A stretch of 64,000 nt of DNA from CAWJMN01 sp963844055 (GTDB lineage Bacteria > Planctomycetota > Planctomycetia > Pirellulales > Pirellulaceae): assembly GCA_963844055.1 (NCBI GenBank), contig CAWJMN010000001.1, forward strand, positions 1,240,001-1,304,000. Direction: 5' to 3'. A program made the translations under genes and the position numbers. The notes under the pieces were generated by a model, which saw only the letters and a list, made by a program, of their open reading frames with translations, was not told the origin of the DNA and made no database searches. Positions 56,837 to 64,000 of the stretch are shown in pieces; position 1 is the first letter of the stretch; each line of letters starts with the position of its first letter.

Positions 56837-58603
56837 TTACTGACGAGTTGCACCAAAGAAGAAGCTGAACACTTGGCGTTGATCGGTGTCGGCATAAGCG
56901 ACAGGGAACGCAAAGTCGAGTGCCAGCGGTGCCGGACCCAGGGCGGGTACGCTGATGCGAAGACCAAAACCTGGTGCCACGCGGAAGTTTTCCGAATGGA
57001 TCGCGATTTGGTCTTCCACTGTACCGTAGTCGCAGAAGACCGTCCCCTTCACCATGTCATCCGCGGTGAGCGGGAAGAAGTATTCCACCGATCCGAGGAA
57101 GCTTAAGTCACCACCGATGCGAACGGTATTGTCGGACGGAGATGCACCACGGAATTGAAAACCGCGGAGCGTGGAAAAACCACCTGCGAAATAGCGATCG
57201 TAGATTGGGGTGTCAGCACCCGTCAGGGCCAAGCGATTGGTAAAGGCGAGTGAGTGTCGGCCCGAACCATCGGCCCGTTCCTTCAACAGGAAGTACTGTT
57301 GCCAAGAGGCTTCACCACGTGAGTAAGTAAAGTCACCCATGACTTGTTCAAAGCTCAGGCTGACGCGATGTCCTTCCGAAGGGAAGAACGGTGAGTCACG
57401 CGTATCGTGGACAAGGTTGGCTTCCACGCCGTAGAGATCGTGGCGACCGAGGGAGTTGTCCAAAACAGGTACACCGATGACGCGGGGATTGGAAATGCCG
57501 ACGTTTTCGATGCGACCACCCAGCGACGCGGAGAGATCGGGCGTGAGGCGATAGCCTAAGCTGGCACGGCCACCATAACGAGACTCAAAATAGTCGGTAT
57601 AGGCACGATCAAAGTAGTGTGCACTCGTGTTTAAGCTGACGTTGGTATGGAACAGGTAGGGCTCGGTGAAGCTGACGAGGTAGCGCTGTAGCTGGCTACC
57701 TGGTTGTGCTTCGATGCGGAACCCTTGGCCGTTACCACGGAATGCACCGGTATCGCCAAAGCCACGGGGGAAGCGGGTCGCATCAAAATTGCGTTCATCG
57801 ATGGTGACTTGGCCCGTCAGACCGTTGTTAGAGTTAACGGTCACGCCGAACATCAATCGGCCCGTGCGAGTCTCTTCGACCAAAACATCCAAGTCCGCAG
57901 GGCTTCCCAAGGCTTGCTCGGGAGTCATTTCGGAAAGATTGGGCATAGGATTGATGGGATCGCCACCAAATCCACCAGGTGGATAGGCATCGGCCGGTGG
58001 CGCTGGCAGGCCGCCGGCACCATTCAAGTTCTGCTGGGGAATGGCTTGCGACGAAAGTCCACCAGGAGCCGTCGACGGCGTGGAGTTGTTGAATCCACCG
58101 AAGTTTCCTGGGGAGGCGGTGTAACCGCCGCTTGGTGGTGCGGTGCCAGGTTGGGCGTAGCCGCCTGTCGGTGGAGCATAGTTCGGTTGCGGCTGTGCGT
58201 AGTTTGGCTGTGGCTGGGTGTAATAGTTGGGGGCCGAGCCCGTGGCGGGATAACCGCCGGGAGCTTGTCCACGAATGATGACGCGCGAAGTAGGGTCTTC
58301 GCTGGCAGGACGTGGTGGTTTGTCGGTGTTCTTTACTTCTGCTGCCCCTTCGTCTGATGGCATATCGACGACAGGAGGCTGCGCTGCACGAGATTGTTCC
58401 GTAGCCGAAGTTTGAGGAGCGCTCTTGGTGCCGCTTGGGGCCTTCGTTGTGCTGCGACTATTGCTTGCGCGTGAACCCGATGTTCGATACCAATCCGCAG
58501 GACGCGAGGAGGAGGGGTTCAGATGTCCCTGGCCCGCGCAGCCCGTCGCAAGGAACCCAAGTAGGGTTGCGATAAGCACGTGTTGGATGCGAGGTGAGAA
58601 CAA
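56837..58603 (-). CDS. Omp85-type beta-barrel protein with lipoprotein-like N-terminus (split BamA, barrel half)
   Basis: 588 residues. A signal ends in a lipobox-like LATGC (Cys22). Residues 30-210 are low-complexity, rich in Pro, Gln, Gly and Tyr (a QPNYAQPQPNYAPP repeat). The C-terminal half (about 235-588) is a surface-antigen/Omp85 barrel: EETRTGRLMFGVTVNSNNGL, FGDTGAFRGNGQGFRIEAQP, SLSFEQVMGDFTYSRGEASW, FAGGFSTLRGFQFRGASPSD and APGFGLRISVPALGPAPLAL. No POTRA domain is present. It lies 73 bases after a gene for a POTRA-only protein, in the same direction, so the pair appears to make one BamA-like machine. Being lipidated is inferred from the lipobox alone. Confidence 0.8.
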   Translation of the reverse strand: MFSPRIQHVLIATLLGFLATGCAGQGHLNPSSSRPADWYRTSGSRASNSRSTTKAPSGTKSAPQTSATEQSRAAQPPVVDMPSDEGAAEVKNTDKPPRPASEDPTSRVIIRGQAPGGYPATGSAPNYYTQPQPNYAQPQPNYAPPTGGYAQPGTAPPSGGYTASPGNFGGFNNSTPSTAPGGLSSQAIPQQNLNGAGGLPAPPADAYPPGGFGGDPINPMPNLSEMTPEQALGSPADLDVLVEETRTGRLMFGVTVNSNNGLTGQVTIDERNFDATRFPRGFGDTGAFRGNGQGFRIEAQPGSQLQRYLVSFTEPYLFHTNVSLNTSAHYFDRAYTDYFESRYGGRASLGYRLTPDLSASLGGRIENVGISNPRVIGVPVLDNSLGRHDLYGVEANLVHDTRDSPFFPSEGHRVSLSFEQVMGDFTYSRGEASWQQYFLLKERADGSGRHSLAFTNRLALTGADTPIYDRYFAGGFSTLRGFQFRGASPSDNTVRIGGDLSFLGSVEYFFPLTADDMVKGTVFCDYGTVEDQIAIHSENFRVAPGFGLRISVPALGPAPLALDFAFPVAYADTDQRQVFSFFFGATRQ

Positions 58604-58676
58604 AAGAGAAGTCCTTGCGGAGGAGGCGGTTAGTTGGATTGGCGAGCTGAGGCGATAAGTCGATTTTCTAGTGCGA

Positions 58677-60251
58677 TTACTGGTGGTTAGGCCGAGTTGT
58701 TGGGTAAGGTCCCTTTTGAGGAACCGCCGCAGGCAGGCCGGTTTGGTTGTTGGCTTGGGTTTGTTTGGGATCGAGGATCACGTTGTCGATTTCCTCGGGG
58801 GATTGGCTGCGGACCGCACGTTTGCTGGAAGATTTGCCGATCGTGTTGAGGTCGGGCGGCTTCACATTAATGCGCGGTGGTTCGCCTTCGCTGGGGTTGG
58901 TCGCAAACAAACTGGAGGACTTCAAGCGGCGTTCGCTATCTTTCAGCTTGCGTGTGTCAATGATGTCACCAGGGCGAAGGTCGACGCGATCAAGCACGAC
59001 GGTTTGACGGGTGTGGGGCGTTTCGCCACCGACATGTACAGTCACTTCACCAACATGGAACACATCGCCTTCTTTGATGCGATAGATCAAGTCGAGTTGG
59101 CCTGGCTCTTCAAGGAAGCGTAGGTCGGGCTGAACGTCGGCATAAACGTGCCCTTGGCTGCCGTAGAGATCTACGAGCGTGCTGACGTCGGCGTTCATTT
59201 CATCTTGGTTGTAATATTGGCCACGTTTAAGCTTGAGGTTTTCTAGTAGCGGCGCGGTGACAAACTTGTTGTTGCCTTCAATGGAGACGTTGCGCACCAC
59301 ATGGCGTGGCCCTTCGTCAATCACGAATCGAAGTGTAAGCCATTTGCCGGCGTCATCATATTCCAGCTCACGGGCAACGCGAGCTCGGAAATAACCCAGG
59401 TTACGGTAATAGGCCGTTAGCTTCTCGACATCGGCGTCGATTTTGCTGCGATCGACTTTGCCGCGGAAGAAATAGTACAGGTAGCCAGGCTTGGACTGGA
59501 TTTGCGTGGTGAGGCGAGCATCGGTAACTAGTTCCGGGGTGTTTCCCACGAACTCTACCTTCGAGATCCGCTGGACCTGTCCTTCGTCAATGTAGAAGAC
59601 GAGGCCTTTGTCGTTAGGCTTATCACCTTCGAAGAGCGAGACCGTTGCCTTGCCAAAGCCATTCTTTTTGTAGAGGTCTTCCAGTTTGCGGCGGGCCTCT
59701 TCCGCATTGTAGGCATTGAGCGCATCGCCAACTTTTAGGCCATGCTCTTTGGCGAGCTTCTTATCGCTGATACCGCGATTGCCAATATGTTTGAGGTATT
59801 TGATGCGTGGTCGTTCAAACGCTTCGTAAATCACGACGACCCCTTCAGGGGTGTCCTTGGTATAAGTCTTTACATCCTTGTACAGGCCCGATTGGATGAG
59901 GCGACGCACATCTCCCTGTACGCGCTCTGGGTCAAACTCTTGGCTTTTACGAGTTTGGATGTGCCGTTGCATCTCCATCGACTTTTTGGAGCCCGACACG
60001 GTTGCGATGACATCCGCCACTAACTTTCCTCGAACGGGAGCGCTGGGCGCTTGTGCCGGAGGTGTGGTTAGGTCGGGAAGTCCCGAGATCGGCGACGAGT
60101 TGATCGGGTATCGGCCAGGATTGGCTTGGGGTGGTCGCGTTCCAGGGAGTTGGCCAAAGACCTCGAGCGGAAATAGTGTGCTGGTTCCCCAAATCGCGGC
60201 AAGCGAGACAAGCTGGCGGCAGTAAACCGCTTTTCGTCGTTTAGATCGCAT
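58677..60251 (-). CDS. POTRA-domain protein of outer-membrane assembly (split BamA, periplasmic half)
   Basis: 524 residues from ATG 60251; a TTG four codons earlier is less likely. A basic N-terminus and hydrophobic stretch (signal peptide, cleavage near EVFGQL) precede a Pro-rich linker. About five POTRA repeats then run from about 75 to 480, with marks such as RVQGDVRRLIQSGLYKDVKT, YLKHIGNRGISDKKLAKEHG, VEFVGNTPELVTDARLTTQI, VSIEGNNKFVTAPLLENLKL and LRPGDIIDTRKLKDSERRLK. No barrel follows; the tail is low-complexity. E. coli BamA has five POTRAs plus a barrel in one chain, so this is the periplasmic half. It is co-directional with the barrel gene. Confidence 0.82.
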   Translation of the reverse strand: MRSKRRKAVYCRQLVSLAAIWGTSTLFPLEVFGQLPGTRPPQANPGRYPINSSPISGLPDLTTPPAQAPSAPVRGKLVADVIATVSGSKKSMEMQRHIQTRKSQEFDPERVQGDVRRLIQSGLYKDVKTYTKDTPEGVVVIYEAFERPRIKYLKHIGNRGISDKKLAKEHGLKVGDALNAYNAEEARRKLEDLYKKNGFGKATVSLFEGDKPNDKGLVFYIDEGQVQRISKVEFVGNTPELVTDARLTTQIQSKPGYLYYFFRGKVDRSKIDADVEKLTAYYRNLGYFRARVARELEYDDAGKWLTLRFVIDEGPRHVVRNVSIEGNNKFVTAPLLENLKLKRGQYYNQDEMNADVSTLVDLYGSQGHVYADVQPDLRFLEEPGQLDLIYRIKEGDVFHVGEVTVHVGGETPHTRQTVVLDRVDLRPGDIIDTRKLKDSERRLKSSSLFATNPSEGEPPRINVKPPDLNTIGKSSSKRAVRSQSPEEIDNVILDPKQTQANNQTGLPAAVPQKGPYPTTRPNHQ

Positions 60252-60263
60252 GGCTTGGATCAA

Positions 60264-60523
60264 TGGTTGGGGAATGTGGGGTACTACTTCATGGCAATGC
60301 GGGATGACACACCGCGGTTAGCCGGAAAGGATTCGGGGTGGGTAAATAACGAAACCCGTAATGCCCCACAAGTGCAATTTGTTTTGGATTTGCCCCAAAT
60401 GGGTGTTGCGACGGTCTTCTTGGAGGTTGGCGAAGAAGATTCCTGGAGAGAGGCAAGAGAAAAGCCGGCGGAAAGGGGAGGCACTCCTGGGAATGCTGGC
60501 AGAAAGGGGGTATGGTGAGGGCT
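60264..60523. other. Intergenic region between the POTRA gene and rnpB
   Basis: About 260 bases; no gene supported. It should contain promoters for rnpB (plus strand) and the POTRA-barrel operon (minus strand). Confidence 0.4.
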
Positions 60524-60982
<459 letters not shown>

Positions 60983-61151
60983 CTTTCTTCCGTGAAGCAG
61001 CTTCGGTGGTGAGCGTCCATTTTTGCTTTTTAAGGGCATGCTGAGCAGTCAGCTCGCCAATAAGCCGTGCATCCATGCACAAGCTCCATCGGGCGAGTCA
61101 GGTTGGCGAACCAGGGCCGCCAACCGACGGCATACTTCTGGGCTGACGAAT

Positions 61152-61574
61152 TTAGAGGGATTCGGAGCCAGCGGGTTCTTCTTCGCCATTGATAACACGC
61201 AGCAGTTTTGCGATGCAAAGCTGGTTGATGCTGGTGTGGCGATCGTGGGCCTCTTGCTTCAAGAATTCGTGCAAGCTCTTAGGGAGACGGACGGTGATGA
61301 CGCGGGTGGGTTCCTTGTCTTCGACCGGGCTGGTCGACTTTTCGCGGAGCTTCGAGAGCATCAGCTGGATTTCAGCGTATTCGTTCGACTTCTCAAAGTT
61401 CTGCATGTCTTCGGTAGCTGGGAACAGCTTGCGAAGCAGGCCGTCAACGCCAAAGATCTCACGGAAGAACACGACCCAATCAGGTTGGGCTTGGAACTTC
61501 TCAGCAGCAATCCGCTGAGCGGTTACTTTACGGTCTTCAGTCTGGGGGAGCGTAGCGGCAAAAGTGGAATCCAT
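61152..61574 (-). CDS. HicB-like ribbon-helix-helix DNA-binding protein
   Basis: 140 residues from ATG 61574, preceded by GAGGAAGGA; the frame runs upstream to 61805 without support. The N-terminal half has no known domain (WVVFFREIFGVDGLLRKLFP). The C-terminus (about 98-130) is a ribbon-helix-helix motif of the HicB type: RVITVRLPKSLHEFLKQEA, HTSINQLCIAKLL. RHH proteins bind palindromic operators as dimers. No HicA-like toxin gene adjoins it, so it is more likely a transcription factor than half of a toxin-antitoxin pair. Repeated TGCA-containing dyads lie upstream. Confidence 0.75.
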   Translation of the reverse strand: MDSTFAATLPQTEDRKVTAQRIAAEKFQAQPDWVVFFREIFGVDGLLRKLFPATEDMQNFEKSNEYAEIQLMLSKLREKSTSPVEDKEPTRVITVRLPKSLHEFLKQEAHDRHTSINQLCIAKLLRVINGEEEPAGSESL

Positions 61575-62090
61575 CTGCGGGGTCCTTCCTCTAACAACAG
61601 GCCATCTTCGGTAAACATGCCGGATTGCCCCGGCCAATAAAACGGTTCGCAATAAGACTACAGGTGCAGTCAAGGCTTGCACCAATGTCATTGCAATGCT
61701 TGCACTTACGACGAATAAGGAAAGGTGCTTAAATTCTGTCAGGGGTGCGTGGGAATTGAGCGACGGGGTGGCTGCACGGTTTTTGTGCAGTCGCATTTGT
61801 CGCATCGGACTAAGTGTCTATCTCGCGGGCGAAAAAAGAACTTCGGATTTCAATCTGGGTAAGCTCTGCGGGGTAGTTTGGGGCTAGGGGAACGCTCAGA
61901 ACTGCAGGTGCCATGCGTTTCTTCCCCGGAAGCAATTCCTTGGCGCACGATTGGCGGCTCGTTTACACTAGCTATCTCTTGAAGTGGCGCGAAAACACTC
62001 TTCGAGTGGTTTGAAGATTTGGGGCGATTTGATTTGGATCGGAAGAACCCTTCTGTGAACGTACGGCCGGCAACCCCAGGAAAGCCTTTC
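61575..62090. other. Intergenic region between RHH and HEAT-like genes
   Basis: About 515 bases, divergent promoter region. Apart from the dyads at 61663-61705 I see no feature; open frames in it are not supported. Confidence 0.4.
61663..61705. promoter_or_regulatory. Candidate autoregulatory operator of the RHH gene
   Basis: GGTGCA (61663) and TGCACC (61678) form a dyad with a 9-base spacer. A perfect ATTGCAAT palindrome follows at 61690-61697 and GCTTGCAC at 61698-61705. It is 89-131 bases upstream of the RHH start codon. The role is inferred from position and from how RHH proteins work. Confidence 0.3.
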
Positions 62091-63398
62091 GTGTTTGAAA
62101 AGTCATGGCTTCGTCGCCTAGTGACCATTCGGCATGTCGGGGTAACGGCGGCGCTGGCGGGGGGCTTGCTGACAGGCGCCCTATTAAGTAGTCAGGCGTT
62201 CGCACAAGAAGGGGCAAAGCCGCCGAAGGCATCACCAGCAAATAATGCGGGGGCTGACGCAAAGACGGATGAATTCTCCGAAGCGGAGATCTCTAAGCTG
62301 CTTGAGCAGTTGGGGCACGAGGAATTCGTCGTGCGTGAAGCGGCATCTGCCAAGCTTTTGCGAGTGGGGCTGCCGGCAGAGCCGGGGCTGGCCAAAGCGG
62401 CCGCAAGTGGCAATCGCGAGGTCCGGGTCCGGGCTCAACGGATTCTTACGGACGTTCGCCGCAACGACTTGGAGCGGCGGCTGCGTCTCTTCTTTAATGC
62501 ACCGATTGGCAGTAAAGAGGTAACGTTCCCTGCCTGGGAGGCATTTCAGAAGGACCTAGGTGACACACGTGCATCGCGACGGCTATTTGCGAGCATGCAG
62601 GTGGCCGAGGGGGAACTGCTCGATCTATATGCCAAGGAAGAAAGTTGGGTTTTAGCCAGCAATCTCTTGCAGCAACGGCTGGAAGAATTTCAACGGGCCG
62701 TCCAAGGGGGGCGAGGACTAAGCTTTCCTCAGATTGTGACCTTGTACTGGGTTGCAACGGACAAGAACCAACGGCTTACGCTGGAGCAGGTTTCTCAGTT
62801 GATGCAAATGGCAGGCTTACAGACCTGGGATGAACAGCATCGCGACGAAGAGATGACGCCGCTTTCGGGAAAGCTGCTCGGCCGGGTGATTTTGCGGGCG
62901 GAAGGATCCAAGCGATACACGGCGCTGAATCTATCCCTGATTTATGAACTGAAGGAAGGGCTGGTACTCGCGGAGAAAATGATTGACGAGTACCGCCGGA
63001 TGGAGCCCGTCGCGCGTGTAGATGGTGAGCGTCTGATTGATTTGCGTCCGGCGATTCTGGTTATTGCTCAGCTCGGAAACCGCTCGCACATGGCGAAACT
63101 CGAAGGGTTGCTTGAGGATAAGTACGAACTTGGAAGCACGGTCGAGAATGGGGCAATTGGAACGCCCAATGCCGTTCGGTATCAGATGCAAATGCGCGAC
63201 GTGGCGCTGGCGGGGATCTTGATGCTGGCGAAGCTTCCTCTTTCTGACTTTTACGACTTCCCTGCCGAAGATCCGCCGGCCAAGTTGGGGCAAAGCCTGT
63301 TTCAGCCGCGCTACATTGGCTTCTCTTCCGAAGAGCGGCGTACCGCCGCCATCAAGAAATGGCGCGACATGAAGGATAAGGTCCAGGCAACCCAGTAA
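62091..63398 (+). CDS. Exported HEAT-like repeat protein of unknown function
   Basis: 435 residues from GTG 62091, chosen because AGGAAAG lies 7 bases upstream and a signal peptide follows (basic residues, then hydrophobic 17-35, cleavage near QAFAQEG). No in-frame ATG opens the gene. A HEAT-like pair of helices follows (LLEQLGHEEFVVREAASAKL, ASGNREVRVRAQRILTD), then a long helical region (PQIVTLYWVATDKNQRLTLE, RPAILVIAQLGNRSHMAKLE). No enzyme motif was found. It is likely a periplasmic scaffold; the role is unknown. Confidence 0.7.
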   Translation: MFEKSWLRRLVTIRHVGVTAALAGGLLTGALLSSQAFAQEGAKPPKASPANNAGADAKTDEFSEAEISKLLEQLGHEEFVVREAASAKLLRVGLPAEPGLAKAAASGNREVRVRAQRILTDVRRNDLERRLRLFFNAPIGSKEVTFPAWEAFQKDLGDTRASRRLFASMQVAEGELLDLYAKEESWVLASNLLQQRLEEFQRAVQGGRGLSFPQIVTLYWVATDKNQRLTLEQVSQLMQMAGLQTWDEQHRDEEMTPLSGKLLGRVILRAEGSKRYTALNLSLIYELKEGLVLAEKMIDEYRRMEPVARVDGERLIDLRPAILVIAQLGNRSHMAKLEGLLEDKYELGSTVENGAIGTPNAVRYQMQMRDVALAGILMLAKLPLSDFYDFPAEDPPAKLGQSLFQPRYIGFSSEERRTAAIKKWRDMKDKVQATQ

Positions 63399-63738
63399 GC
63401 TTTGGGTGTGAAGCTGTGCGTGCTGCAGCGAAGCTGTGCCTTTAGTGCTTGCAATGCCGAGTAGTGATAGCAAACGGTTCGTCGCGCTTCCTCTTCAGCG
63501 GCTCCAATTCCTCGGTCGATAACTTTTAGAGAGAGCACTTATGTGGTGTTTTCTTGTCCCATGACTTTGTGCGTTGGGGCAGCCGGCTGGTATTGCCGGT
63601 TGAGCAGAGATTTGCGAACATCCGACCCCGCGACAAATGTTGGCTTACCCATGGTTGGGTAGCTACGGTGTGACGGGGTTGTGACATCGAACCGAGACTA
63701 ACCCAAGATTGGGTAGATAGTCTCAAGGACTGACTACC
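63399..63738. other. Upstream region of the glycine-zipper gene with two dyads
   Basis: About 340 bases. Two copies of CCCA-N4-TGGG occur at 63648-63659 and 63702-63713, 54 bases apart, the nearer one 26 bases before the start codon. They are candidate operator sites. Confidence 0.5.
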
Positions 63739-64000
63739 ATGAAACGGATTTCCTGGCTTCTTTCACTGACGCTTGTGCTTTCGTTGACGGCCTCTGCCAT
63801 GGCGCAGCAGCCAAATTATCAACGCCGTGGCACGATTGTTGGTGGTTTGCTTGGTGCAGGTGCCGGTGCAGCAATTGGTGATGGGCACGACCGTGCCGGA
63901 ACCGGCGCATTGATTGGCGCTGCCGTTGGTGCCATTGGTGGTGCTGCCGTTGGTAACTCGATGGACAACACGGTGACTCGGGAACGTGTCAACGCAGAGT
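63739..64000 (+). CDS. Glycine-zipper envelope protein (5' part, runs off the window)
   Basis: At least 87 residues, open at the window edge. ATG 63739 follows an AAGGA ribosome site. A signal peptide (hydrophobic 6-20, cleavage near AMAQQP) is followed by a glycine-zipper stretch (TIVGGLLGAGAGAAIGDG, ALIGAAVGAIGGAAVGNSMD), as in OmpA-type or Rick17kDa-like surface proteins. Such segments form tight helical hairpins in membranes. The rest of the gene is outside the window. Confidence 0.8.
   Translation, partial: MKRISWLLSLTLVLSLTASAMAQQPNYQRRGTIVGGLLGAGAGAAIGDGHDRAGTGALIGAAVGAIGGAAVGNSMDNTVTRERVNAE

Noticed and set aside
58604..58676. The barrel and POTRA genes as one BamA broken by a frameshift
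   Set aside because: Each gene has its own signal peptide and its own low-complexity linker, and there is a 73-base gap, so a simple frameshift does not explain the split.
61152..61574. HicAB toxin-antitoxin pair
   Set aside because: No HicA-like gene lies on either side.

Overview
The window looks like chromosomal DNA of a planctomycete, most likely of the Pirellulaceae type. The clearest marker is the adjacent pair of a cytochrome-c-like PSCyt1/PSD1 (DUF1549/DUF1553) protein and a Tat-exported DUF1501 protein at 20.4-24.9 kb. Base composition is moderately GC-rich by eye. There is an outer-membrane assembly locus and a class A RNase P RNA. I saw no rRNA, tRNA, CRISPR array, phage or insertion-sequence transposase. 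I do not assign a genus.

Layout. 0-5 kb: the 5' half of rpsA (reverse strand, broken by several one- or two-base insertions), a large divergent GH38-like protein with one frameshift, and cmk. 4.9-12.1 kb: a five-gene reverse-strand chaperone cassette, made of an HscC-type Hsp70 followed by two tandem copies of a gene pair (a partner protein with one membrane helix, then a protein with a degenerate J-domain). 12.1-15.1 kb: rimI, a frameshifted metallophosphoesterase, and phoU-phoB. 15-20.3 kb: a secreted esterase, two small paralogous genes with a hairpin-rich leader, a lipoprotein and a sugar aminotransferase. 20.3-25.5 kb: DUF1501, PSD1 and moaB. 25.7-37 kb: accessory genes (zinc ribbon, ankyrin, EamA, HtrA, ATP-grasp, DinB, GxxExxY, ComM, AlbA-type) with repeats. 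37-51.4 kb: SLC13 transporter, DUF2726, HD-GYP, UbiD-like decarboxylase, PepA, a short UvrC, PIN-TRAM, PlsC, a frameshifted MATE transporter and an HMA lipoprotein. 51.4-64 kb: purH with a Cys-rich partner, a membrane-anchored protease, an Omp85 machine split into separate barrel and POTRA genes, rnpB, a HicB-like ribbon-helix-helix protein, a HEAT-like secreted protein and the start of a glycine-zipper protein.

How genes work together. The 4.9-12.1 kb cassette is the best candidate for a poorly described system. Its layout resembles the E. coli ybeR-djlB / ybeU-djlC / hscC neighbourhood, but both J-like domains read KPE where the catalytic HPD motif should be. The POTRA and barrel genes (56.8-60.3 kb) appear to form a two-polypeptide BamA. 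phoU and phoB form a phosphate-signalling pair without PhoR or Pst in view. PSD1 and DUF1501 form a two-gene unit.

Sequence quality. At least four genes carry apparent small indels, with five events inside the first 530 bases. Since rpsA is essential, these are more likely sequencing or assembly errors than true pseudogenes, and other coding calls should be read with that in mind.
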